Shown here: in pieces, positions 8,891 through 17,314 of the stretch
Layout of the letters: the number at the start of each line of letters is the position of its first letter
Numbering within the stretch: position 1 is the first letter of the stretch
Source of the DNA: Gemmatimonadota bacterium
Lineage (GTDB): Bacteria; Latescibacterota; UBA2968; UBA8231
DNA: 64,000 nt
Assembly (NCBI GenBank): GCA_018672475.1
Contig: JABHFS010000004.1
Location: 19,805 to 83,804, forward strand
Direction of reading: 5' to 3'
Position numbers and translations under genes: made by a program
Notes under the pieces: model-generated
Database searches by the model: none
What the model was told of the DNA's origin: nothing
The model's input: only the letters and a program-made list of their open reading frames with translations

Positions 8891-9048
8891 GGTCCGGTTT
8901 CGGGGTGCGATACAGGGCGTTTTTCGGAGTGGCGGCGGGGTAAAAGGGCCTGGTTGGGGGGAGTGGGGGGGAGTGGTCGCGACGGCGACCCGATGGGCGA
9001 CGGCCCAGAGGTCTAAAAACGCCCGGAGACGCACCCCGAAACCGGACC
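8891..9048. ncRNA. Structured intergenic element, copy A (candidate ncRNA or hairpin DNA)
   Basis: A 158-nt imperfect palindrome. The outer arms 8891-8909 and 9030-9048 are perfectly complementary over 19 bp. A second stem GGGCGTTTTT (8915-8924) pairs with 9015-9024. GGGCC (8946-8950) can pair with GGCCC (9002-9006). The apical hairpin GGTCGC-GACG-GCGACC is at 8975-8990. The core is shared with 22329-22478 while the arms differ but stay complementary. It lies between divergent genes, nucleoside hydrolase (minus) and PhyH (plus). The transcribed strand cannot be decided from sequence. It fills most of the 373-base gap 8715-9087. Confidence 0.55.
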
Positions 9049-9087
9049 GTCCGCACTCAGCGTTAGTTATCTAATAAGGAAAAGAAT

Positions 9088-10059
9088 ATGCCATTCTTAA
9101 GCCGCGAACAACTCGCCCACTTCAAAGAAGAAGGGTATTTATTGGTCCGGGGCATGCTCGACGTTGAAGAGGTCATTCAGCCCATCATCGACGAATACCA
9201 CGGCGTTCTCGACAAGCTCGCCCACGAGCTCTACGCAGCCGGTCACATCGAATCCACCTACGACGACCTGCCCTTCGGCAAACGCCTGACGCAAATCGTC
9301 GTCGACAGCGGCGAAGTGCACGCGCAGTATTTCGATTTCTCACTGCCGCAAAACGGCATCGAGGCCGACACGCCCTTCTGGGCCGGACCGGCCGTCTTCC
9401 GCTGCCTGAGCAACCCGGCCCTGCTCGACGTGGCTGAATCTATCGTCGGCCCTGAGATCTGGTCCAACCCCGTGCAGCACGTGCGCATCAAGCCACCCGA
9501 ACGCCTGGTGCCCAAAGACCATAACGGCCAAGCCCTGGTCACCGCCACCAGTTGGCACCAGGACAGCGGCGTGGTTCTTCCCGAAGCCGACACGTCCAAT
9601 GTACTGACGGTGTGGTTTCCGCTCAACGAAGCAACACTCGAAAACGGCTGCCTGCAGATCATGCCCAATAGCCACCGCCAAGGGACGCACACCCACTGCC
9701 CGGGCCACCCCGGTGGCCTGCGCGTCCCCGAGCAGGTGATGGATATGGACTCGGCGATGCCGGTGCCGATGCAACCAGGCGACGTGCTCTTCCTAACCCG
9801 CCATACCATCCACGGTTCGCTTTCGAACCATAGCGACGACGTGCGCTGGAGCTTCGACCTGCGCTACAACCCCATCGGCCAAACCACCGGCCGCGATATC
9901 TTCCCAGGCTTTATCGCCCGCAGCAAGGCACAACCCGAAAACGTATTAAGCGACCCTGTCGTCTGGGAGAAAATATGGCGCGACACCCGCAACCGGCTGG
10001 CCCTGGAAGAACAGGTCGTCTTCAACCGCTGGAGCGCCGACGCCGCCGTCTGCGCATAG
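9088..10059 (+). CDS. Phytanoyl-CoA dioxygenase (PhyH) family protein
   Basis: A 323-residue Fe(II)/2-oxoglutarate-dependent oxygenase, probably hydroxylating a small molecule with 2-oxoglutarate and O2. The iron facial triad is visible: H157-x-D159 in SWHQDSG and the distal H242 in RHTIHGSLSN. An Arg in DVRWSFDLRYNP would hold 2-oxoglutarate. It starts MPFLSREQLAHFKEEGYLLV, the usual PhyH opening, with AAGGAAAAG upstream of the ATG. The substrate is unknown. It is transcribed alone and converges with the M14 peptidase operon 3 nt downstream. Confidence 0.9.
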   Translation: MPFLSREQLAHFKEEGYLLVRGMLDVEEVIQPIIDEYHGVLDKLAHELYAAGHIESTYDDLPFGKRLTQIVVDSGEVHAQYFDFSLPQNGIEADTPFWAGPAVFRCLSNPALLDVAESIVGPEIWSNPVQHVRIKPPERLVPKDHNGQALVTATSWHQDSGVVLPEADTSNVLTVWFPLNEATLENGCLQIMPNSHRQGTHTHCPGHPGGLRVPEQVMDMDSAMPVPMQPGDVLFLTRHTIHGSLSNHSDDVRWSFDLRYNPIGQTTGRDIFPGFIARSKAQPENVLSDPVVWEKIWRDTRNRLALEEQVVFNRWSADAAVCA

Positions 10060-10062
10060 GAT

Positions 10063-11031
10063 TCAGGCCATCCACTCCAGCGTTGCGAGCACCGCCAGAA
10101 TCTGTAACCGCACCTGATCTTCCACCGGAGTCGCCGGATTATTGTTTTGCACCTCGGTGACGATGTGGACCATCCGCTCGGAAATCGGTCGCCATACAGC
10201 ATTCAGTAAATTGCGCTGCACGTCATTGTTGCGATAGGGAATCTCAGCCCGCTCGCGCGGCCGGGCACCGGCCTGCCGCCAGCGAGCCATAATCACCTCG
10301 GTCAACGAAAGATGCTCAGTCTGCATCGCCAGCGACAGTTCGTCCTGACAAGTCGGTAGGAAAAGTGCGGTGTTGCGGTCGGAGTTTAGAAACTCGGTCT
10401 GGTGCAGATCGAGCCAGACATCGTAGGCGGCCGCTTCGTCTAGTGCGAAGAAGGAGCGGAAAAATGTTGAGCGATAATCGCGGTTCGGCTCGACATAGAG
10501 AAACTCTTCTAATTGCTCGTAGGCGATCCCGATTAGCGCGGGGGCCACGACCTCTCGCATATCCCAAGCGTCCACTCGCGGGAAACGCGTCCCCTTCTCC
10601 TCCCCCGATTCCCCGAACATCCACAGGAAAAATTGCTCATTCGCAATCTCCGTCCCATCCCAAAATTCAACCGGCGCGCGCACACTGCCGCCGGGATTGG
10701 CGTCCGGTACTAGGGTGATTGAGAAATGCGCTAAAACCCATGCTCGCCAAGCCGCGTTGCGCACACCATAATCGCGCCAACCCGCCAATGCCTTCGCCAG
10801 TTCCATACAGGCGGCGGCACCGGCGGGTTCGTGCGCGTGCGGGCGGGAGATGAAGAGTCGCTTTTCACCCCGACCAAAAGTCAGCGCGTATACCGAACGT
10901 CCATTGTATTGCGGGAACTCATCGACGCGCAAACCCGGTGTTCCCTCTAGATCAGCGACCAGCGCCTCCACCGCATCTGGCCAAACGCAGTATTCTACGC
11001 AGTCGGGCCATGCATATGCCGGTGCTTTCAC
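10063..11031 (-). CDS. M14-family zinc carboxypeptidase-like protein
   Basis: 322 residues. The motif SRPHAHEPAG gives the H65xxE68 zinc ligands of M14 peptidases and succinylglutamate-desuccinylase relatives. The third ligand is H210 in VWLDLHQTEF. No signal peptide is seen, so it is probably cytoplasmic. The C-terminal catalytic Glu cannot be placed with confidence. It is the last gene of a tight operon (PhyH, ChbG-like, PhyH, Ldh-like, M14) and starts 1 nt after the Ldh-like stop. It might cleave an amide or peptide bond in the substrate processed by the neighbours (inference). Confidence 0.75.
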   Translation of the reverse strand: MKAPAYAWPDCVEYCVWPDAVEALVADLEGTPGLRVDEFPQYNGRSVYALTFGRGEKRLFISRPHAHEPAGAAACMELAKALAGWRDYGVRNAAWRAWVLAHFSITLVPDANPGGSVRAPVEFWDGTEIANEQFFLWMFGESGEEKGTRFPRVDAWDMREVVAPALIGIAYEQLEEFLYVEPNRDYRSTFFRSFFALDEAAAYDVWLDLHQTEFLNSDRNTALFLPTCQDELSLAMQTEHLSLTEVIMARWRQAGARPRERAEIPYRNNDVQRNLLNAVWRPISERMVHIVTEVQNNNPATPVEDQVRLQILAVLATLEWMA

Positions 11032-11032
11032 C

Positions 11033-12073
11033 TTAAGCCCACCGCAATTCGATGGTTAGTTCCGCCGCCAATTGCTGCAGCTCATCTACCAATTGCCCCG
11101 GCAATAAAATGCCTTCTTGCAAATATTTGCTGCGGCGACGGAAACTGCCCTCGCCCGGCCACTGCGCCTCGCCTTGTTCAGGGGCGGCGGGGGCAGTTTT
11201 CAGATGCGCAGTCAACTCGGCCAGTCGCTCGGGCAACCAATCGCCAAAAGGTTTGATTGCGATAAAAAGCTTGGTCGAACCGCCCTCCGTGTCGGTCGGT
11301 TTTTCCAAGGTCCCCTGCTCAAAACACAATAGGCCATTTGCCAGACCCGCCGTCAACAATTCGACCATAAACGCCAGCCCCGACCCCTTGTGCCCGCCCA
11401 TCGGCAGAAAACGGCCCGAGTCGATAATCGCCTGCGGATCTTCGGTCGGTTCGCCCGCAGCGTCTAATCCCCACCCCAATGGCACCCGCTCACCAGCCGC
11501 CGCTGCCATACGCACCCGACTCACCGACGACTGTGTCATCGCCAAGTCCAATACCACAGGCTCCGTGCCCGGCACGCCGATGGCGATCGGATTGTTGCCC
11601 AACGAAGGGGCACTAGTGCCCCAAGCGGCGAAGTTGACGATGGCATTGGTGAAACACAGCCCGACCATGCCCTGTTCGGCCGCTCTTAGCGCATAGCTAT
11701 ACGCCCGGCCCCAATGCGCCACGCCGCGCACCGCCACCGAACCGATCCCGTATTCGCGCGCCTTGCCCACCGCCTTGTCCATGCACAGCGCCGAGACATA
11801 ACGGCCAATCCCGCGATCCGTCTCGTATAACGCCGAGGCCGGATAGTCCACGACCACCTTCAACTCCGGCGCACCATTGGTACGCCCCGCGCGAATATTC
11901 TCGATCATCGTCGGCAATAATCTCGCGCCATGCGTATGCACCCCACACAGATCGACCTCAGCGCCAATTTGCGCTTCAACTTCGGCCACATGCGGCGGTA
12001 CGCCGAGTGCGCCGAGCGCGTCTTTGAAAAACTGTACCAGGTGCGGATGCGCAATCCGTTTTGGCCCACTCAT
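11033..12073 (-). CDS. Malate/L-lactate dehydrogenase (Ldh2) family oxidoreductase
   Basis: 346 residues. The Ldh2-type NAD(P)H-dependent 2-oxo/2-hydroxy acid dehydrogenases have the N-terminal GVHTHGARLLP, the conserved IGSVAVRGVAHWGRAYSYAL and FTNAIVNFAAWG segments, and SLGNNPIAIGVPG, all present here. GRFLPMGGHKGSGLAFMVELL is the conserved C-terminal helix. The enzyme likely interconverts a 2-keto acid and its hydroxy acid. Its ATG overlaps the preceding PhyH stop by 4 nt (ATGA), showing translational coupling in the 14.6-10.1 kb operon. Confidence 0.9.
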   Translation of the reverse strand: MSGPKRIAHPHLVQFFKDALGALGVPPHVAEVEAQIGAEVDLCGVHTHGARLLPTMIENIRAGRTNGAPELKVVVDYPASALYETDRGIGRYVSALCMDKAVGKAREYGIGSVAVRGVAHWGRAYSYALRAAEQGMVGLCFTNAIVNFAAWGTSAPSLGNNPIAIGVPGTEPVVLDLAMTQSSVSRVRMAAAAGERVPLGWGLDAAGEPTEDPQAIIDSGRFLPMGGHKGSGLAFMVELLTAGLANGLLCFEQGTLEKPTDTEGGSTKLFIAIKPFGDWLPERLAELTAHLKTAPAAPEQGEAQWPGEGSFRRRSKYLQEGILLPGQLVDELQQLAAELTIELRWA

Positions 12074-12918
12074 GGGATCACCGCCTCTTCGCCCAAGTGC
12101 TCACGTATCCATTCTCTCAGCGGCACATCCTCCTCCTCCGGCGAAGTATACCCGTGCCCGCCGCTCTGCCCCGCGCCCAACAACTGCTGTTGGATCGGAT
12201 CGCAACGATCCATTAAATGTGCAACGGTCATATCGTCGCGCGGCCGCAACCAACGATAGCTATACCCATAAAACAGCACTTTGCGTGCGTTGGGTGAATA
12301 GTTGTGACCCGCTGCATGCCAAATCCGCCGGTCAAAAAACACCGCGTCGCCGGCCGCCACCCGTATCGGCACCGCCCCCGCTGGGTCGGCGTCCCCATCA
12401 GCGGGCATCTCCACCGCGTTGCGCAGATGTGAGCCGGGCACCGCGTGAAAATTACCGCGGTCAGTGTCCGTGCAATCCGTTAGGAAAAATGCAACCTTGA
12501 GCGATACCCTCGGCCGCGGCTCGGTTTCGAAATCCATATTGAGCCGACCGCTATCCTGGTGCCAACCGAGCCTTTTGCGTTTGGGCTCTGCACCATTTAA
12601 GGGGGACGTGACGATCATATGCGAATGGTAGAGCTGTATATGCCAACCTAATATCCCAAAGACCTTGGCGAAGGTGTTCGGCCAGTCGAGTAAGGGCAAA
12701 AAAAGTGCGTCCTTGCCGATAAAATCGAATAGATTGAGCATCTCGATATCTGCCAGCCCCATCTTGGGCCGATACTCGGCATCGAGACGATCGACCACCG
12801 GTATCAACTCCGCAACCCTCTCAGCAGACAACACGTCGCGAACGACCAGAAACCCGTCCATCTCAAATTGCTGGCGTTCTTCTTCGGTCAGAGCATATTG
12901 CAGACAACTCGTATCCAT
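12070..12918 (-). CDS. Phytanoyl-CoA dioxygenase (PhyH) family protein
   Basis: 282 residues. The iron ligands are H120-x-D122 (LGWHQDSGRLN) and H201 (RRIWHAAGHNYS), with R212 (NARKVLFYGYS) for 2-oxoglutarate. The N-terminus LTEEERQQFEMDGFLVVRDVL is typical. It lies between the ChbG-like gene (ends 12919, no gap) and the Ldh-like gene (4-nt overlap). It is similar in layout to the PhyH at 13710 two genes upstream (same LTxxxRxQFExDGF opening and LFYGYxxRW near the end), so the two are probably paralogues acting in sequence on related substrates. Confidence 0.9.
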   Translation of the reverse strand: MDTSCLQYALTEEERQQFEMDGFLVVRDVLSAERVAELIPVVDRLDAEYRPKMGLADIEMLNLFDFIGKDALFLPLLDWPNTFAKVFGILGWHIQLYHSHMIVTSPLNGAEPKRKRLGWHQDSGRLNMDFETEPRPRVSLKVAFFLTDCTDTDRGNFHAVPGSHLRNAVEMPADGDADPAGAVPIRVAAGDAVFFDRRIWHAAGHNYSPNARKVLFYGYSYRWLRPRDDMTVAHLMDRCDPIQQQLLGAGQSGGHGYTSPEEEDVPLREWIREHLGEEAVIP

Positions 12919-13713
12919 CTATACCAGCCCTTTCTTCACGTCGGTATAACCGACCAGTTGAATATTTCGCTCGCGGATGATTTCCTGGACCCGTTTATCC
13001 GTCCAAGCACGGGCAACCCCCTCCCGATCCACCGCCACATTATCATATCCGGCATGACCGAGCGCCCTAGCCTCCGCGCATTGGAAAGCCGGATGTTCGA
13101 TAAAGAGCCATCGTCCCCATCCAAGGCGTTGCAAATTTTCCCGCAGCAACTCCACCTTCTGTTCCGGTGCCAACGATTGGCTGCGCGACCCAAAACCGGC
13201 AAAGCGTTCAAACCCCTCCATATCAACACCTAACCCGTATTCCTCCTCCAGCTTGCTGCATACCGCCCCTATCCGCTCGTCCACCCGCATCAAGCCCATA
13301 TGCCCACTCAAATGCGAGGCGTGTGGCACATGCACGAGCACCCGCTCGATCTGCGCCCGCAATTCAGCCTCGACCTCCGTTATATCCCAATCGAGATCTA
13401 ACAACCCTTTAACGCCCTCTTTACGCGAGCGCAGGGTCGTGCAGAAATAACCCGCATCCGTCACCAAGCTCGACGCGGCGGTCAGCGGCCCCCATTTAAT
13501 ATTTTCCCATTCGCTGGTCAGCGTCAGGTGTACGCCCACATCGTATTCGGGACACGCGTCGAGCAATCGCACCGCCTCCATAAACCACGCACACGGCGCC
13601 ATCAACTCGACCGATCGCGCAATACCTTCGCGAAAGGTATGCATACAGGCTTCGTTGGCGTTATGTGCCATGCCGATATCATCGGCGCGCACCAGCAGAT
13701 AAATAGCGCTCAT
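12919..13713 (-). CDS. ChbG/YdjC-like carbohydrate deacetylase
   Basis: 264 residues. The N-terminal LLVRADDIGMAHNANEA carries the ADD metal-binding motif of YdjC/ChbG (HpnK) deacetylases. GVHLTLTSEWENIKWGPL and ASHLSGHMGLM supply the conserved His residues. The family removes acetyl groups from N-acetylated or O-acetylated sugars such as chito-oligosaccharides. It overlaps the upstream PhyH stop by 4 nt and abuts the downstream PhyH, so it is co-translated with both. Context suggests a deacetylation step in a pathway for a modified sugar or amino sugar. Confidence 0.87.
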   Translation of the reverse strand: MSAIYLLVRADDIGMAHNANEACMHTFREGIARSVELMAPCAWFMEAVRLLDACPEYDVGVHLTLTSEWENIKWGPLTAASSLVTDAGYFCTTLRSRKEGVKGLLDLDWDITEVEAELRAQIERVLVHVPHASHLSGHMGLMRVDERIGAVCSKLEEEYGLGVDMEGFERFAGFGSRSQSLAPEQKVELLRENLQRLGWGRWLFIEHPAFQCAEARALGHAGYDNVAVDREGVARAWTDKRVQEIIRERNIQLVGYTDVKKGLV

Positions 13714-14597
13714 CGCCGCTGCCCTTCAGCCCAGGCCTTGAGCGGAATATCTTCATCCTGGGGCCGCCAGTAACGCGAGACCGGATGCATCTCCGGATCG
13801 TCACCGGTGTAATTGTCCTTACCCGTGCCCAACTCGCCCAAAAGCTGCAACTGGATGGGCGTGCATCCTGCAAGCACCTCGGGCCGCTGGTGGTCAAAAT
13901 CTGAAGAGCGCATCCAACGGTGATGATAACCATAATAGAGACATTTGCGCGCATCGCCCGCCAGGTTCGGCGTCAGGCAGTGCCAGAGTGCGGTGCGCCA
14001 CACCAACGCGGTACCGGGTTTGACATTGACCTCGACGACCCGCTCGGGGTCCACGCCCTTTTCCCGCTGTCCGTCGAGCCAAGGGCTGGTGCGGTGGCTA
14101 CCCTTCACCACACAAATCGCGCCACTATTGTGCGCAGTGAGATCGGTCAGGTAATACCCGACCTTCATCTCCATAAAAGGCAAGACACCATCGACTTCCG
14201 GCCAGCCGAAATTCGGCCCGTCCGCATGCCAAGGGAAAAAGCTCTCCGGCGAGCCAAGCGCTTTCTCGCCGTGCTCCTGCTCCATTGGTGGCCGCACATC
14301 TAGATGCGAGGTGCGCAATTGTATATTGAACCCCATCAGGTCCACCACCAGCGGCAAGATTCGCGGATGTTCCATCACCTCCTTCAACAGCGGGTCGGCC
14401 GCAACGATATTGCGCATCTGCAACGTTTCGTGCGGCCCGAACGCGCGCGCTGCGGCGAAGCGAGCATAAAACACGTCGACTACGACCAATAGCGCCGCAA
14501 CCTCATCGAGCGTTAGCGCATCTTCAACAAGAAAAAAACCGTCCTCGTCAAACTGCCGTCTCTGTTGCACTGTCAGTCCCAAGGTCTCGTCGGACAA
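13710..14597 (-). CDS. Phytanoyl-CoA dioxygenase (PhyH) family protein
   Basis: About 295 residues from a proposed TTG at 14597 (SDETLGLTVQQRRQFDEDGF), which has GGGGGT about 8 nt upstream. The frame is open to an ATG at 14813, but those extra 72 residues do not look like the family. Iron ligands are the His and Asp of PWHADGPNFGW and the distal His of TALWHCLTPN; the Arg in DARKCLYYGYHHRW would bind 2-oxoglutarate. It is the first gene of the five-gene operon and overlaps the ChbG-like start by 4 nt (ATGA). Confidence 0.87.
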   Translation of the reverse strand: MSDETLGLTVQQRRQFDEDGFFLVEDALTLDEVAALLVVVDVFYARFAAARAFGPHETLQMRNIVAADPLLKEVMEHPRILPLVVDLMGFNIQLRTSHLDVRPPMEQEHGEKALGSPESFFPWHADGPNFGWPEVDGVLPFMEMKVGYYLTDLTAHNSGAICVVKGSHRTSPWLDGQREKGVDPERVVEVNVKPGTALVWRTALWHCLTPNLAGDARKCLYYGYHHRWMRSSDFDHQRPEVLAGCTPIQLQLLGELGTGKDNYTGDDPEMHPVSRYWRPQDEDIPLKAWAEGQRR

Positions 14598-14886
14598 TGT
14601 GTATACCCCCGTAAAACGAAATGCATAAATAACCGCGTTGCCCAGCGCAAAACACAACCGCACCGGTGGACCGGCCACTGCGGACAAATCCGCATTTGAG
14701 TTCCAGCGCACCGGCCGATCGATTTCGTCCTGGATCGGCGCCGAATTAGCCCAAGATTTAACAAATCTGGAGGTTATGGGCAAAACCATCGATGCAGAAG
14801 AATAAAATGCCATTTGTTATCTACGTGTTCGGCATCCATATTTACGCCAAACGCCTTCACCAATCCTCCCCCCATAGGCAACAAAT

Positions 14887-15858
14887 ATGAGCCAAGCGAA
14901 CTATAAATGGACGCAACTCACCGACGCGGCCCCCTTTGCCCCGCGCGACGGGGCCGGCGCGTTGGTCTACAACGACAGAATATGGATCCTCGGCGGCTGG
15001 AACCCCGACGATACGACCTACTTCCCCCGCGTCTGCAACAACGAGGTCTGGTCTTCGGCCGATGGGGTCGAATGGACACTCGACAAAGACAACACCTATA
15101 CCAACCGCTACGACCCCGCCACCGATTGGGAAGGGCGCCACACCGCCGGTTACGCCGTTTATAAGGATCGCATGTGGATCGTCGGCGGCGACTGCAACCA
15201 AGGCCACTACCAATCAGATGTCTGGTCTTCGGCCAATGGGGTCAAATGGGACCTTATCAATAACGAAGTCCCCTGGGCACAGCGCGTATTGCACTACACC
15301 TTCGTTTTTCAGGACAAAATCTGGATCCTCGGCGGCCAAACCCTGCCGCAATTCGCCCCGGCCGAACAACACTACTACAACGACGTCTGGAACACCGAAG
15401 ACGGCGTAGAATGGCAACGGCTCGAATCGGCCGAGCCGCGTTGGACACCGCGCGGCATGATCGGCGGCAGCGCAATCTTCAACGACCGTGTCTGGATCCT
15501 CGGCGGCGGCACCTACGATACGCCGGACAAACCCGATCGTATCTACTACCGCGACATCTGGAGTTCCGCCGACGGCGTGCACTGGCAATGCCACAACGAG
15601 CAGGCGCCCTGGCCGCCGCGCGACTACCACGAAGTAGCGGTCTTCGACGATAAGCTGTGGGTCTTGGAGGGGCACAACGGCACCGACAACCTCAACGATG
15701 TCTGGTATTCGCCCGACGGCGAGACCTGGCACGAGTTACCCGACGTGCCATGGGCACCTCGACACGCCGCCAGCGTCTGCATCTATCAAGACGCTCTGTG
15801 GGTCATCGCCGGAAATAATATGGAAAGCGATGTTTGGAAGCTCGAGCGTATCGACTAA
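14887..15858 (+). CDS. Kelch-repeat beta-propeller protein
   Basis: 323 residues made of about six kelch-like blades. Each has an aromatic-rich xWILGG-type strand: IWILGGWNP, MWIVGGDCN, IWILGGQTL, VWILGGGTY, LWVLEGHNG and LWVIAGNNM. They alternate with VWSSADGVEW, DVWNTEDGVEW and DIWSSADGVHW turns. No signal peptide or membrane segment is seen. Kelch propellers include sialate epimerases (NanM) and scaffold proteins, and no catalytic residues can be assigned. It is divergent from the PhyH operon and probably shares its promoter region, which hints at a shared pathway. Confidence 0.85.
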   Translation: MSQANYKWTQLTDAAPFAPRDGAGALVYNDRIWILGGWNPDDTTYFPRVCNNEVWSSADGVEWTLDKDNTYTNRYDPATDWEGRHTAGYAVYKDRMWIVGGDCNQGHYQSDVWSSANGVKWDLINNEVPWAQRVLHYTFVFQDKIWILGGQTLPQFAPAEQHYYNDVWNTEDGVEWQRLESAEPRWTPRGMIGGSAIFNDRVWILGGGTYDTPDKPDRIYYRDIWSSADGVHWQCHNEQAPWPPRDYHEVAVFDDKLWVLEGHNGTDNLNDVWYSPDGETWHELPDVPWAPRHAASVCIYQDALWVIAGNNMESDVWKLERID

Positions 15859-16130
15859 CGCGCGTATCTGATGGCGAGAACGGAAACGACACCTCGAAGC
15901 ATAAAAGGATAGCCTGAAATGCCTATGAGATGATGGCGAGTGGTGCGATGCCGCAAGACACGAGCAAAGCAATCACCCCAACGCCGACAGCGCTTGCCAG
16001 ATCGCGTTCAGCAAGGCGCGCCGCAACCCGCTAAAGGGGCCTCTCGTTGGACTTGCACATGCTGGTAGGGCCGCGCAAGTTCATCGCGTAAGTGATTGTT
16101 GCTCTTCTCAACCATCTTCGCCCTAAAAGA
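15859..16130. other. Intergenic stretch with weak coding remnant
   Basis: No intact gene. On the minus strand around 15980-16100, short frames read EKSNNHLRDELARPYQHVQV and, after a shift, GLRRALLNAIWQALSALG. The second resembles the NLLNAVWRPIS end of the M14 protein at 10063. It may be the tail of a lost gene, but the signal is weak. Confidence 0.25.
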
Positions 16131-16172
16131 AAAACCGCATCGAGTTTTCCTTCGAATGCGGCCCTTTCCAAC
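16131..16172 (-). terminator. Rho-independent terminator after the Gfo/Idh operon
   Basis: Read on the minus strand: CCGCATTCGA, a short loop, TCGATGCGG, then TTTTTC. The imperfect stem with a one-base bulge lies 23 nt after the stop of the last operon gene (16195). Confidence 0.7.
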
Positions 16173-16194
16173 AATATATCCTTAGCGTGGCAAA

Positions 16195-17313
16195 TCAAAA
16201 AATAGGCAAACGCCGCACCGTGCCTGGCACTATCGATTCGCCCCGATGCGCGCTCTCCACCGCCGCGAAACAGAGCGCCAAGCTTTCGAGATTCGCGCGG
16301 GCGCCGTTAAGCGGTTCACGACCCTCTTCGATCGCGCAAAGTAATTCGGCCATAGTCCCGTGGAAACCCTGTTCAAACCATGTTCCCACGAGCTTCGGCC
16401 GCGCCACACCTTCTGCCGTGTAAAGCACCACCTCCTGCGCCGTCAAGTCTACACCGTAGGCACCGATCGCCCCCTCGCTACCGACCAAATAGGTACGGTC
16501 CTCCTGGCCCTGACGAGTGTTGCCATTGAAAAATATCGACGCTTGCGCGCTAGCGCATTCGATCACCGCCTGCGCCAGCAGCGGTGGCTTGGCCTCCTGC
16601 CCGGCAGAACGTCTAGCTGAGGCGTAAACTTTCTGCGGTTTCTCGTCGCGCAAAAGCGCGAGGGCCATATCAAACCAGTGCACCCCAAAATCGTAGAGCA
16701 CCAAGTCTTCTACCTCGTCAAAGGCCGAACCGGCGATCCAGTTGTGGTCCCAGTGCACGGCGAATTGCACGCTCTGCACTTTGCCGACCAGTCCGGCCGC
16801 CACCGCCTGTCGCATATAGCTGAAATGCGGCGCCCAGCGGCCATTCTGGTTGACCGCCATTTTCACGCCCCGCGCATCGGCTCGCGCCACCAACGCCTCA
16901 CCGACATCCAGGTCGACGACAAAGGGCTTCTGGCTCAGAATATGCTTTTCAGCGTCAATCGCCGCTGCAAGAATCGGCACCCGCTCTTCCGGGTGCGGCG
17001 TGATATCCACCACCTCGATATCATCGCGCGCGAGCAGATCGCGATAGTCCAGATAAATATCGGCCTCAGGATAAAATTCATCGCGCCGCCCCTCCGCCCT
17101 TGCACGGTTTCTGCTGCACAATGCCGCAACTTCATAACCGGCATTTTTATATGCCCGCAGGTGCATTTCGGATATGCCGCCGCAACCGATCAGACCTATT
17201 GCCGGGCGATAAGATTCCGGGTCGCGCGGTTGGTAGGGCAGGTCCGGGGCCGCGACCTCACCATCCACCCCACTTTTCCCCCGGCCGTAGCCGCTGTCTT
17301 GCTCGTCTGCCAT
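16195..17313 (-). CDS. Gfo/Idh/MocA family oxidoreductase
   Basis: 372 residues. After an unusual Gly-rich N-terminal extension of about 35 residues come the Rossmann motif IGLIGCGGISEMHLRAY and the EKP-type motif HILSQKPFVVDLD. The C-terminal domain follows with NQNGRWAPHFSYMRQAV and YDFGVHWFDMALALL. Members oxidise or reduce sugars and cyclitols with NAD(P). It starts 1 nt after the second Gfo/Idh gene, so two paralogous oxidoreductases are co-translated at the end of the 22.0-16.2 kb operon. The exact substrate is unknown. Confidence 0.9.
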   Translation of the reverse strand: MADEQDSGYGRGKSGVDGEVAAPDLPYQPRDPESYRPAIGLIGCGGISEMHLRAYKNAGYEVAALCSRNRARAEGRRDEFYPEADIYLDYRDLLARDDIEVVDITPHPEERVPILAAAIDAEKHILSQKPFVVDLDVGEALVARADARGVKMAVNQNGRWAPHFSYMRQAVAAGLVGKVQSVQFAVHWDHNWIAGSAFDEVEDLVLYDFGVHWFDMALALLRDEKPQKVYASARRSAGQEAKPPLLAQAVIECASAQASIFFNGNTRQGQEDRTYLVGSEGAIGAYGVDLTAQEVVLYTAEGVARPKLVGTWFEQGFHGTMAELLCAIEEGREPLNGARANLESLALCFAAVESAHRGESIVPGTVRRLPIF

Positions 17314-17314
17314 C

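Noticed and set aside
14857..15732. Minus-strand frames opposite the kelch gene (118 and 172 codons)
   Set aside because: Val/Gly-rich shadow of the plus-strand kelch repeats; no ribosome site.
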